Below are positions 1-8,302 of a stretch of 64,000 nt of DNA, piece by piece. A program made the position numbers and the translations under genes. The notes under the pieces were generated by a model. That model saw only the letters and a list, made by a program, of their open reading frames with translations. It did no database searches and had not been told where the DNA came from. Numbering within the stretch: the first letter of the stretch is position 1; the number at the start of each line of letters is the position of its first letter. Origin of the DNA: Endobugula sp047636495 (GTDB lineage: Bacteria > Pseudomonadota > Gammaproteobacteria > Pseudomonadales > Cellvibrionaceae); contig JBLILH010000002.1 in NCBI GenBank assembly GCA_047636495.1, positions 124,001-188,000 of the forward strand. The letters run 5' to 3'.

Positions 1-404
1 GCAAATGGAAGAAAATTCCGATCATCACGGTGGGCTCCGCTGGCGGTAAACGTGACCCGCAGAAAATTATTTCCAGCGACCTAAGCAAAACAAAAAACGA
101 CCCTCTGCTGTCAAAAGTACGTAATAACTTGCGGCGATTACATCATTTTAGTCGCAACCCCAAACAGCGTTTTACTATCACTGCCGTCTATTCTACCGAA
201 CAAATGACCTACCCTGATGACGCCGGCGAGACGTGCACATCTAAAGAATTTATGACGGAAGGCGCTCGACTTGACTGCAGTCAAGGTTTTGGGGCCGCGA
301 CAATGGTCACCGGCACGTTTGCTTTTATAGCTGCGAGTGAAGCCATCAAAAAACTCCTTAAAAAAGCCCGCTCATCTTCCCCCTGTAATCTACCAATACT
401 ATGA
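1..404 (+). CDS. tcdA: tRNA threonylcarbamoyladenosine dehydratase TcdA, C-terminal part
   Basis: The gene is cut by the left edge; the frame is open from base 3 and translates as KWKKIPIITVGSAGGKRDP, so the GTG at 30 is an internal valine and not a start. The visible part is the C-terminal half of an E1/ThiF-fold enzyme. The segments DLSKTKNDPLLSKVR, a FSRNP-containing stretch and RLDCSQGFGAATMVTGTF are typical of TcdA (CsdL/YgdL). This enzyme cyclises t6A37 to ct6A37 in ANN-decoding tRNAs using ATP. The nucleotide-binding N-terminus lies outside the window. The stop overlaps the next gene by four bases (ATGA), suggesting coupled translation. Identification is by remembered family sequence, not by a search. 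Confidence 0.88.
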   Translation, partial: KWKKIPIITVGSAGGKRDPQKIISSDLSKTKNDPLLSKVRNNLRRLHHFSRNPKQRFTITAVYSTEQMTYPDDAGETCTSKEFMTEGARLDCSQGFGAATMVTGTFAFIAASEAIKKLLKKARSSSPCNLPIL

Positions 405-1285
405 AACCATCTACCGCTCACGTCACGCTTTATACATCAATTTTTTTACTCGGTTTAAATGGCTTGTTTTCAAACGGCTTACCTATTGACGCGACGACGC
501 TTACGCATGTTCGCAGCGTGTTTGCAGGGATAACCTTGTTGATATTTATTATATGTATAAAAGGAACCATTAAACTACCTAACCTGAAGTCAGTACTCAC
601 TGTTTACGGCATCGGGATTTTGCTGGGTTTACACTGGATTACTTTTTTCTACGCCATGCAAGCGGCTTCTGTCGCTATTGGCATGCTGTCACTATATACC
701 TACCCCATTATTACCATTTTTATCGAACCTTTTTTTACACGAAAAAAAGTCAGAGCACTCGATATTTGCTTGGCTATTGTCGTAATAATCGGTTTATCCG
801 TCATTGTTAGCGACCATTTAATTGACGAGATATTGAGCGATGAGCGAGGGCTCTCTTTGGAAATTATTACCGGTGTGGCCTCTGGCGTGCTGTCCGCTAT
901 ATTTTTTGCTTTTAGAAATACGCTACAAAAATATTGCTGTACCGACGTCCGAAGTGACACCTTAATGCTACATCAAATGCTATTAATCACGCTGATATTG
1001 GGACTGTTCATTGACACTGATGCGTTGAGTCAACTGAACAATACTCAGTGGTTTTACGTGATCATTCTAGGCGTAGTGACCACCGCTATTGCACACACCT
1101 TACTGGTGAAAAGCTATAAGCTGTTCGCGGCAAAAACCGTCGCTATGGTGAGCTGCTTACAGCCAGTACTAGGTAGCCTGTTTGCGTGGCTGATATTAAG
1201 CGAGACCATTAGTATTTTCACGGCTATTGGCGGGAGTATTATTTTGGGGGTGGCGATTTATGAATCCACTAAAGCCTCAACATAG
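401..1285 (+). CDS. EamA/DMT-family membrane transporter
   Basis: A 294-residue, highly hydrophobic protein with about ten predicted membrane segments arranged as two EamA halves (roughly residues 5-135 and 150-290). The second half ends with a pattern typical of the family (VAMVSCLQPVLGSLFAWLIL). Members of the drug/metabolite transporter superfamily export or import small metabolites; the substrate cannot be read from the sequence. It overlaps tcdA by 4 bp upstream and the VanZ-like gene by 26 bp downstream, so the three genes look co-transcribed. A second EamA gene of different sequence lies at 17567-18526. Confidence 0.85.
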   Translation: MKPSTAHVTLYTSIFLLGLNGLFSNGLPIDATTLTHVRSVFAGITLLIFIICIKGTIKLPNLKSVLTVYGIGILLGLHWITFFYAMQAASVAIGMLSLYTYPIITIFIEPFFTRKKVRALDICLAIVVIIGLSVIVSDHLIDEILSDERGLSLEIITGVASGVLSAIFFAFRNTLQKYCCTDVRSDTLMLHQMLLITLILGLFIDTDALSQLNNTQWFYVIILGVVTTAIAHTLLVKSYKLFAAKTVAMVSCLQPVLGSLFAWLILSETISIFTAIGGSIILGVAIYESTKAST

Positions 1286-1685
1286 TCCACTATTGCGCGA
1301 CCAACTTCATGCTTCGTTAGGTGCATTATTGCGTTACCAAAGACATAACCATCCACTCAACATGACCTTGTTGATTGTTTATGCGATGGCGGTCACCTCG
1401 TTGTCGCTAAAATCTACCGTAGATTTTGTGCCTCCTGTATACAATGACAAAGTAGCACACTGCATCACTTACGCACTTTTTACGTTATTAGCCTGGCGGC
1501 TCACTCGATCTAACCCACAATACATCGCATCCGCACTTTTAATTTTTGCTTACAGCGGACTCATCGAATTTATACAGCCCTTCACTGGACGCATGCTCTC
1601 AGGATGGGACATGGTCGCTAATGCTCTTGGTATCAGCCTGACGTATCTTGCAGTCTACCGAGTATCATATTCCAAAGTATCGTAA
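1260..1685 (+). CDS. VanZ-like membrane protein
   Basis: About 141 residues from ATG 1260, which I prefer to the longer frame from 1227 because a GGGGG purine run lies about 8 bases ahead of it. Three or four hydrophobic segments surround a DKVAHCITYALFTLLAWRL stretch and an IEFIQPFTGRMLSGWDMVAN stretch. The D-K-x-x-H near the first membrane segment and the E-x-x-Q-x-x-x-x-R-x-x-x-x-x-D pattern are typical of VanZ-like (TeiZ-type) proteins, whose biochemical role is generally unknown. It ends inside the convergent YdjM-like gene, overlapping it by 53 bp. Confidence 0.75.
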   Translation: MNPLKPQHSPLLRDQLHASLGALLRYQRHNHPLNMTLLIVYAMAVTSLSLKSTVDFVPPVYNDKVAHCITYALFTLLAWRLTRSNPQYIASALLIFAYSGLIEFIQPFTGRMLSGWDMVANALGISLTYLAVYRVSYSKVS

Positions 1686-2676
1686 ATGTATTTCCATCTC
1701 TCTCCCTATCTGCCACGTAACGGACATGCTGATCGCTATCTTCACCGGGCGTTAATTCGATACCCCACATTCCCTTCACTTGATTAGGTATAAATGAGTA
1801 GCGCATATCGATGATACGATGGGGAAAGCGTGGAGATACCGCAAGATAATCATTAGAAAACCAACGAAAACGCTCTACATCTCTCGCCTGCTGAGAATTC
1901 TTGTCCAGCCACGGAAAGTCTCTCGATACATTCAGCTGAGCAATTGAGCTCCCTTTATAATGGGTAACGTGCCAACTCGCACGCACCGCATCTACGTAAA
2001 ACCGTGATTCTGTGCGATAAACGACTTTCCATAATAGTATGTTAGCAAAACTAGGCTTAGCCTCTACACTAATAGGCGTGTGGCCTCTTGCTTCCGCTAT
2101 TTGTTGAGCGGCAGTTTCCACTCGCTCTCGCTGTATAATACCTAACGCCGTGTAAGCTAACACCCAACACAGCGCACAGAGCGATAACTGCTTAGACAGT
2201 ATCAATTTTTTTCGTTTAACGATGGCTAAAATAACAAACAACAGTAATGGCAACGTATACAAAGGATCAATAATAGATATGGTGTTCCACGCCACCCGAA
2301 TATCACTGAACGGCCATAACAGCTGCGTGCCATAGGTTGTGCAGGAGTCTAAAAGACCATGTGTTGCATAACCTAGAGTACAAAAAATTAGCACCTGTTT
2401 AAAATTAAGTCCCGCACTGTCTATCCACCGCCGAAAGATGATAAAGAAAACCAGCGCACAAATTAAGCCGCCAAAAGGGATGAAAAAAAGTGAATGGGTA
2501 ACATGTCGATGATATTCGAGCGCTAGCAGTGGGTCGGTATTCGAACTAATCAAGACATCTACATCTGGTGCCATACCCGACAGTGCACCTAGCACACTCG
2601 CCACCACTAATACTTGTCTTTTAGCGACTTGCTGAGCAGCTACAACGCCGATTACACCCTGAGTTAACGGATCCAT
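1633..2676 (-). CDS. YdjM/DUF457-type inner-membrane metal-dependent hydrolase
   Basis: A 347-residue protein starting MDPLTQGVIGVVAAQQ, the hallmark N-terminus of the YbcI/YdjM (DUF457) family. Histidine/aspartate motifs follow: GMAPDVDVL, EYHRHVTHSLFF and ATHGLLDSCTTYGTQLLWPF. These are the putative metal-binding residues and lie between four to five membrane segments. A soluble C-terminal region of about 150 residues follows the last hydrophobic segment. The ATG is preceded by GGAAC. Family members are membrane-bound hydrolases by homology only; in E. coli ydjM is an SOS gene, but I see no LexA box upstream here. The 3' end overlaps the VanZ-like gene tail to tail. Confidence 0.82.
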   Translation of the reverse strand: MDPLTQGVIGVVAAQQVAKRQVLVVASVLGALSGMAPDVDVLISSNTDPLLALEYHRHVTHSLFFIPFGGLICALVFFIIFRRWIDSAGLNFKQVLIFCTLGYATHGLLDSCTTYGTQLLWPFSDIRVAWNTISIIDPLYTLPLLLFVILAIVKRKKLILSKQLSLCALCWVLAYTALGIIQRERVETAAQQIAEARGHTPISVEAKPSFANILLWKVVYRTESRFYVDAVRASWHVTHYKGSSIAQLNVSRDFPWLDKNSQQARDVERFRWFSNDYLAVSPRFPHRIIDMRYSFIPNQVKGMWGIELTPGEDSDQHVRYVADRERDGNTFTILWNMILGRLQDTSG

Positions 2677-2798
2677 ATTGTTCCTATCATGAAGATATGC
2701 TGTTTTATACGGCTGGATTATTGAAGGCGGTTATACGATACACCTATCATCCATTAATTTACTGGCACGCAGAACTGGAAACAAATTTTATACAAGTA

Positions 2799-2961
2799 GA
2801 GACCGTTGCACGGAAGATGATTTTGCTTTCAGGCGAGACAAAAACGCACGGAAAGAGGAAGTTTATGCGTTATAAATGAACGATTGAGTACGTTTTTCCT
2901 CGGTGCCCCCTTGTGGGGTAAACGCAGCATGGGAGCAAAATGGCGTTCGTGCTAAAGTCTC
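2799..2961 (-). mobile_element. MITE family I, longer diverged copy (GAGACC termini)
   Basis: A 163-bp gene-free element related to the 140-bp copy at 38424-38563, lying in the opposite orientation. One end reads GAGACCGTTGCACGGAAGAT and the other end is AAGTCTC preceded by GCATGGGAGCAAAATGG. Shared internal blocks include the GATTTTGCTTTCAGGC and CACGGAAAGAGG stretches and CGATTGAGTACGTTTTT. This copy carries about 20 extra bases (around 2899-2921) absent from the other one. The termini are imperfect and no clear target duplication is visible, so it looks older. GAGACCTTTGCA-like ends resemble IS5-group elements; that assignment is from memory. Confidence 0.75.
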
Positions 2962-3345
2962 GAGTAGAGTTTACAATAATATGATGATGGTTATGGCTGT
3001 ATTCAGTAAATATAAGTGACAGGACAAAAAAAACCGCTAATGCCCATAGGCAATAGCGGTCAAAAGGTGACTAAAAAAGTGGGAATAGTCAAGGAGCAGC
3101 CAGCTTCTTCACCTGAAAAAACATAAAATGAATATCTCACACCTAAAAATCGTAGTTAACTACAACAAGCGCAGATAAAAATGTAAATCTTCCAGTTTTT
3201 AACTCTGTTACAATGATGAATCAGTACTCGTTAGACATGCGGGTAATATAGTTGTGAATTACTCATAATACAAACGAAGTCTCCTCATGAGACTCATTAA
3301 AAAAAATCACCAATAGAGACTGCCAGTATCAAACGCCTACCCCCA
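2962..3345. other. Gene-free interval between MITE and LysR gene
   Basis: About 380 bases without a convincing gene. It holds a strong hairpin at 3033-3060 with a T-run on the minus strand (listed separately) and the leader of the LysR gene. Its AT content is high and no conserved RNA family is recognised by eye. Confidence 0.5.
3025..3060 (-). terminator. Rho-independent terminator on the minus strand without an obvious gene
   Basis: The hairpin ACCGCTATTGCC / GGCATTAGCGGT (minus strand, CTAT-type loop) is followed on that strand by a run of eight T. It would stop minus-strand transcription arriving from 3061-3345, yet the neighbouring LysR gene is on the plus strand. It may end a small RNA or be left over from a lost gene. 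Confidence 0.6.
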
Positions 3346-4224
3346 TTGAATGCCTTATTGAGTTTCGAGTCCGCAGCTCGCAATCTCAGCTTTTACCAAG
3401 CGGCTGAAGAGCTGCATGTAACTCCTTCCGCTATCAGCCATCAAATCAAATCACTAGAGAGTTTTCTTGGGGTTCAATTATTTGAAAGAAAGAAACGCCA
3501 AATTGAAATCACACCTGCAGGTAAGCGATACTCTAAATTTATTCAGAAGGCGTTAAAAGAAATAGATAAAGGTACGCAGGATCTCATTGCCTCTCACGAT
3601 ACAGGTGAGTTGAGCATTAGCATGACGCCTGCTTTTTTAAATTATTGGTTACTCCCTAGGATTGGACGATTTTACGAGAAGAACCCTGACATTCAGCTGG
3701 ATATTAACGCCAGCGTCACACTCATTGACTTTCCTCGGTCCGACATCGACATCGCGGTATATTTTGGCCATGGGGATTGGCCTAATGTTGAATGTTCATT
3801 TTTGCGACACTCGGAGCGTGTCCCTGTCTGCAGCCCTAAACTATTAGAAAAATATAGTATTAAGACGCCTAAGGATCTGCTTGAACACAAACTATTTTTT
3901 GTAAAGCAGCGCAAAGAAGAATGGGAAGCATGGTTCGGCTTAGCGGATACTGAATACGATATGCGTAAGTACCCCATTTCGTTTTCCAGTAGCTCACTTG
4001 CAGTAAAAGCCGCCGCAGAAGGCGTCGGCATTGCCCTGGCAGATATTAGTTTAGCGAGTGAGAGCATTCGTAAGGGTGAATTGGTGATGCCATTTGATAA
4101 GCGTCTTAAACTTGAAAAAGCGTTTTATCTCGTTTACCAAAAGAATCGTAAAATGACATTTGCAATGAAGGCGTTTAAAGAGTGGATGCTGGCTGAAATG
4201 TCGAATGACAGCCTAGCCGATTAA
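3328..4224 (+). CDS. LysR-family transcriptional regulator (GcvA-like); start uncertain
   Basis: The winged helix-turn-helix occupies residues 1-65 (ARNLSFYQAAEELHVTPSAI then SHQIKSLESFLGVQLFERK). A LysR substrate-binding domain runs from about residue 95 to 295. The full-length GcvA-type N-terminus (RLPPLNALLSFESAARNLSF) begins upstream of the first TTG (3346). In that stretch only ATC 3328 or ATA 3313 are available as starts. AGAG at 3315-3318 is placed like a ribosome-binding site for ATC 3328. I therefore give 3328 as the beginning of the conserved protein; TTG 3346 is the conservative alternative. Ligand and targets are unknown. No divergent partner gene is adjacent. Confidence 0.75.
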   Translation: MKRLPPLNALLSFESAARNLSFYQAAEELHVTPSAISHQIKSLESFLGVQLFERKKRQIEITPAGKRYSKFIQKALKEIDKGTQDLIASHDTGELSISMTPAFLNYWLLPRIGRFYEKNPDIQLDINASVTLIDFPRSDIDIAVYFGHGDWPNVECSFLRHSERVPVCSPKLLEKYSIKTPKDLLEHKLFFVKQRKEEWEAWFGLADTEYDMRKYPISFSSSSLAVKAAAEGVGIALADISLASESIRKGELVMPFDKRLKLEKAFYLVYQKNRKMTFAMKAFKEWMLAEMSNDSLAD

Positions 4225-4293
4225 TCAAAAGCCGAGTTAATATATTCACTGCACGGCCTTTTAACACGCCATTATCACCACCACCTAACGTGG

Positions 4294-4737
4294 CTATTTA
4301 AGGCAAATCACTAAATAACCGGTATAAGATTTCCATCTAAATGGCACGCTAAATGCTTGATTAACGTCCTCAATAGCGTCATTTTTACCTTCAATAATGA
4401 CTGGAGTTGAGATCACAAACTGCGATCCAAACTGCTCTCTCACATTACCGGATATGGTATTCGCTACTTCGCCAACGATGTCGATGATAAGTTCTGATGA
4501 AATATTTTTTTCACCTAAACTCAACAGCAAATGACGTAACATCGCCCTTGCTGCCAATACATATACCTTTCCCTTGCGAATCCCTGAGATCTCAATCACC
4601 CCTGTATAATCACTGTGAGGAGACTTATTAGCATTAATTAAATAAGGCGTGCCCACTACCGCTTTACTATCAGACACAGTCATGAAATAGTTTTTGATTC
4701 CGTCGATAAACACCTGCACTTCACTGTCAGTCATCAT
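4294..4737 (-). CDS. CheX-like chemotaxis phosphatase
   Basis: A 147-residue protein of the CheX/CheC/FliY type. The signature helix DIVGEVANTISGN contains the E-x-x-N dyad (Glu90, Asn93) that in CheX attacks phosphorylated CheY. A second region, residues 102-140, gives the remaining alpha/beta core. The gene overlaps the CheY-like gene by 4 bp (ATGA), so the response regulator and its likely phosphatase are translated together. It has a single E-x-x-N motif, as in CheX. No signal peptide or membrane segment is seen, so it should act in the cytoplasm. Its being the phosphatase for the adjacent regulator is inference from the overlap. Confidence 0.78.
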   Translation of the reverse strand: MMTDSEVQVFIDGIKNYFMTVSDSKAVVGTPYLINANKSPHSDYTGVIEISGIRKGKVYVLAARAMLRHLLLSLGEKNISSELIIDIVGEVANTISGNVREQFGSQFVISTPVIIEGKNDAIEDVNQAFSVPFRWKSYTGYLVICLK

Positions 4738-5108
4738 GTTTCGTAAGGCTCCGTTTCAAGCAGTTCAGTCAACGCTATCGCTAATGCTTCATCTGAAAAT
4801 GGTTTTTTTAAAAAACCTTCTGCTCCGTTTTTAATCGCCGCTAATGCGGTCACTTTATCGGACAAGGCCGACACCACTAAGATATGCACTTTTGGATTAA
4901 GATTTGCGAGTACTTTTATACATTCCACCCCACCCAATTCCGGCATGGTTAAATCCATGGTGACTAAATCCGGCATTTCAGTTTTAAAGAGTGTGATGGC
5001 ATCACGCCCATTAACGGCCATTAAAACAGTTACACCTTGCCTTGTTTTAGCACAGCGCTCTATTTTTCTACGTACAGCCAAAGAATCGTCAACAATCATT
5101 AATTTCAC
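4734..5108 (-). CDS. Single-domain CheY-like response regulator
   Basis: 124 residues comprising only a receiver domain. The acidic pocket is Asp7/Asp8, the phospho-acceptor is Asp52 (TMDLTMPE), the switch Ser is at 80 (VVSALSD) and the conserved Lys-Pro is at 102-103 (LKKPF). There is no output domain, so it must act through protein contacts, as CheY does. It lies between an upstream membrane kinase with an HPt domain and a downstream CheX-like phosphatase that overlaps its stop. A 248-bp gap separates it from the kinase gene, leaving room for its own promoter. Confidence 0.85.
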   Translation of the reverse strand: MKLMIVDDSLAVRRKIERCAKTRQGVTVLMAVNGRDAITLFKTEMPDLVTMDLTMPELGGVECIKVLANLNPKVHILVVSALSDKVTALAAIKNGAEGFLKKPFSDEALAIALTELLETEPYET

Positions 5109-5356
5109 AAAACACCTACTGTAGACACCAAGAAAATTTATTTACCCACGCATTTCACATCTGATTAGTGCCCATCCAAAAGTGACTCGTCGCGAGGGGA
5201 AAGAAAAATGGTTAGGTGTGTGCTACCAAATACAAATATTTGCGTATGGCAAACAACAACACCTAGTGATACAACAGTGACCGTTTTAATTTTCCGCCGC
5301 AGATCCCTATTTTTCGACGGACACTAAGCAAGCACAACCATTGACGTTAAACGTAA

Positions 5357-7525
5357 CTACGCACACTGACTGGATAAAGCGGATGCATTGAATGCGTTCC
5401 CGCCATGTTTAGTAGGTATTGAAATACGAAATTCTGAGGAACGTTTCGCTTTACATCCTATAGAGAGTGATGCGCCCATGCTGTCGGTATATGCTTTAAC
5501 AACATCTAAGCCGACTCCGCGCCCCGCATGATTATCAACATGCTTCGCCGTAGAATATCCTGGTTTAAAAATAACCCTAACCAAGTCTCTCGGCGTCATA
5601 ACATCTAATTGATCTTGTGTATAAATATGTGTGGATAACAAGTGTTTTTTAATCGATAGAAAATCAATGCCACGGCCATCATCTTTAACCATCAAAGTAA
5701 TGCTTTCATGACTTTCTTTCACTACTATAGCAATGGTGCCTTCAGCTTTTTTACCCAGAGTTATCCGTTGTCGTGGTGTTTCCAGACCATGAATAATCGC
5801 ATTACGCAACAATTGAATAATGATATGCTTAATTACATGGGAATGCTTATCGGCAATAAGGCTTTCATCAAACGAAGAAAAATCCAAATGAACTTTTTTA
5901 TTATTATCACGGCTGACTTTTTTTGCTAAGTCAGTAAATGCGCTCTGTAAAGGTGTCATTTTATTTATTCGACAGGGACTTTTATTAACATTACCAATCA
6001 ACGACTGATTTTTACCGTGTTTTATCGCCATTTCAGAAAACTTAGAGATAAACAAGCGGATCGATTCAGCGGATTTAACCAAGGCTTTCAATTCGACGGT
6101 TACCGAAAGAAAATCATCACCTTCCAAAAAATCTTTATTATTTAATTTCGCCAGATTATCTTCTAATAAGTGCAAGTTTTTCTCTACCATTTCCAAGCCC
6201 AGCATCGAAGCCTCGCCTTTTAAAGCATGAACGATACGGTTTATTTTTTCTAATTTTTGGACGAAATCAGGAAAATGATACATGGGTTTTTCTAGTTCAT
6301 TGTTAATGGTTAATATGCCGTCCTCCAGCAAGCTTATGAAATCATTTAGCAGCTGAAAGTCAACTGACATCAACGAGAGAATAACCCCAGCCTCTTGATT
6401 GATACGTGCATGACTAATAGCTAATTTATGCCTTAATGCTACTGACTCCGTAATATCTTTCACGGACACCAGCAGATGGATAATTTGACTATTTTCGAAG
6501 ACACGCGAAAAAGTAAATCCAAAAAAATGATCACTTTCACCATATTTATTTGTGATATTAAGCTTTACTTCCTGCAACGGATTTAACTCATCCATCAGAC
6601 TGGACTTTACTCGTGGATTAAACAATGTGTCCACATAATCTTTTGCCACCGACAGATCGTCTTTAGATATGAGTGGCATTAGCAAGTCAAAAAACCCAAC
6701 ACCTGAGAGTTTTTCTTGGCGAAATAACGGCTTCATACTTGCCGAGTATTGAGAGCCAATGTGGTATTGTGGGTCTAACAAGAACAAACCATCACTTACC
6801 GTATTCATAATTTCAGACATTTCACCCTGTGCTCGCTTAGCAGCGTTGTCACTAGAGCTTAAGCGCCTAACAAAATGAAAAAGGATAATGAAAAAGTTAA
6901 TCACGGCCAAAAGTATGGCTATGCCTTGCATCATACGCAAGTTCGCTGTTTTTTGATGCGCTTTATCTTCAACAGCTGTGGCAAAGGCACTAACGAAGCC
7001 TAATAACTTGTCACCGTTTTTACGAGAAAAAACAATGGATGCTTCAGCCTTGCTTAGTAACTTATCGCGGTCTACATTTTCCGAATAATCTGCATATACC
7101 AAACCACTGACTAAATTACGATATGGCTGCCATATCTTTGTTGCTTTAGTGAGATACTCATCACTGAGGGCTTGATAGTCGTCATCAAGTAGCAAAGAGT
7201 CCTGCCCTTGACCTTGACCAATTAAGCTCCCGCCATAAATAAATGCATCAAACACTTCGTCAAATTGTTTAAAGCTCGTTGCTAATTTTTTTTGACTTGC
7301 ATCGATACTGCGATTTGCAACCAAGTCGTCTCTGATTTGTTCAACACTATGAAATAGACGTTGAGTTAACATCGATTGACGATTCGCTAAATGAATCGCA
7401 TGTGCATCATCAGATATTTGATAAGTGGTATAAAAATTAAGCAGGAGAACGCCTGCATCCAGAACGAGAAAGACGGCAATCGCGGCCACCATTTCCTTGT
7501 ACTTACCAAACAATAAAAACCACAT
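5357..7525 (-). CDS. Membrane PilJ-type sensor fused to PAS, HPt and CheA-like kinase domains
   Basis: 722 residues. A first membrane segment lies at about 11-33. A periplasmic PilJ-like sensor follows (HLANRQSMLTQRL, compare the usual N-x-A-G-x-Q-R-M-L-S-Q-R). A second membrane segment lies at about 200-217. A PAS-like domain (NTVSDGLFLLDPQ) occupies about 240-365. An HPt domain carries the phospho-acceptor His near 433 (VHALKGEASMLGL). The HATPase_c domain has N box LLRNAIIHG (about 573), G1 DDGRGID (about 620) and G2 GRGVGLDVV (about 668). It ends there: no P5/CheW domain and no receiver domain are present. The predicted route is HPt to the adjacent CheY-like protein. The 3' neighbours are cheY-like and cheX-like; upstream on the same strand is murU. 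Confidence 0.8.
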   Translation of the reverse strand: MWFLLFGKYKEMVAAIAVFLVLDAGVLLLNFYTTYQISDDAHAIHLANRQSMLTQRLFHSVEQIRDDLVANRSIDASQKKLATSFKQFDEVFDAFIYGGSLIGQGQGQDSLLLDDDYQALSDEYLTKATKIWQPYRNLVSGLVYADYSENVDRDKLLSKAEASIVFSRKNGDKLLGFVSAFATAVEDKAHQKTANLRMMQGIAILLAVINFFIILFHFVRRLSSSDNAAKRAQGEMSEIMNTVSDGLFLLDPQYHIGSQYSASMKPLFRQEKLSGVGFFDLLMPLISKDDLSVAKDYVDTLFNPRVKSSLMDELNPLQEVKLNITNKYGESDHFFGFTFSRVFENSQIIHLLVSVKDITESVALRHKLAISHARINQEAGVILSLMSVDFQLLNDFISLLEDGILTINNELEKPMYHFPDFVQKLEKINRIVHALKGEASMLGLEMVEKNLHLLEDNLAKLNNKDFLEGDDFLSVTVELKALVKSAESIRLFISKFSEMAIKHGKNQSLIGNVNKSPCRINKMTPLQSAFTDLAKKVSRDNNKKVHLDFSSFDESLIADKHSHVIKHIIIQLLRNAIIHGLETPRQRITLGKKAEGTIAIVVKESHESITLMVKDDGRGIDFLSIKKHLLSTHIYTQDQLDVMTPRDLVRVIFKPGYSTAKHVDNHAGRGVGLDVVKAYTDSMGASLSIGCKAKRSSEFRISIPTKHGGNAFNASALSSQCA

Positions 7526-7612
7526 AAATATATACCGAAGGGATAGTTAAGATCGGTGCAACTGTAGTGGCTATATATTTCAATTATGTAACAAGGGCAA
7601 GAATAAAAATGG

Positions 7613-8302
7613 TTACATTTTATGCGTTCGCGACAAATGATCACCTAACTGCTGAAGGCGCTCAGGCGTCCCCACATCACACCAAAAACCATCATAAAGA
7701 GAACCCGCCAATAACCCTTGCTCAAGGAAATAAACGAACACTTCCTTTAGCGCAAAGGCTTTACGACGATGTGGGTACTGACGAATCATTTTAGGATCGA
7801 TTAATGCTATACCCGCAAAAGTGTAACTGGGTTCGCCCTGCTGAAGACCCACAACACACGACTTATTAAGACAAAAGTCGCCTAGGGGGTTATGGGAGGG
7901 ATTTACTACCAAAAACAAATGACCAACACGTTGGCGTATATCACATTTTTTAATCACACCGAAGTCGATATCGCACCACACGTCACCATTAATTAGTAAA
8001 AACGGTTCGTCTTCCAATAAGTCTAATGCCTGATGTAATGCACCTCCTGTTTCTAGGGGGTACGTTTCCTCCGAATAATGGATGGAGACTCCCCACCGAT
8101 GACCATCACCCAATGCCTGCTTAATTTTTTCACCTAGGTAAGCAACGTTAATCACAACATCGGTTACCCCTAACAGCGAGAGCTTTTCTAGGTGATAGAC
8201 AATCAGCGGCTTTCCCGCCACCGATAACAACGGTTTAGGCAAATGATCTGTTAATGGGCGCATACGCTCACCACGCCCTGCTGCTAGAATCATTGCCTTC
8301 AT
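7613..8302 (-). CDS. murU: N-acetylmuramate-1-phosphate uridylyltransferase MurU
   Basis: 229 residues with the nucleotidyltransferase signature MKAMILAAGRGERMRPLTDH followed by LPKPLLSVAGKPL. NGDVWCD is the metal-binding Asp motif. MurU converts MurNAc-1-phosphate and UTP to UDP-MurNAc in the anhydro-MurNAc recycling route of pseudomonads and relatives, which bypasses fosfomycin-sensitive MurA. The distinction from glucose-1-phosphate thymidylyltransferases rests on the partner gene: the start overlaps the stop of amgK by 4 bp (ATGA) and the pair lies divergent to lptD, as in Pseudomonas. The enzyme is cytoplasmic. Confidence 0.88.
   Translation of the reverse strand: MKAMILAAGRGERMRPLTDHLPKPLLSVAGKPLIVYHLEKLSLLGVTDVVINVAYLGEKIKQALGDGHRWGVSIHYSEETYPLETGGALHQALDLLEDEPFLLINGDVWCDIDFGVIKKCDIRQRVGHLFLVVNPSHNPLGDFCLNKSCVVGLQQGEPSYTFAGIALIDPKMIRQYPHRRKAFALKEVFVYFLEQGLLAGSLYDGFWCDVGTPERLQQLGDHLSRTHKM

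Noticed and set aside
2697..2879. 60-codon frame after the YdjM-like gene
   Set aside because: Its 3' part is MITE I sequence, it has no ribosome-binding site, and no family is recognisable.
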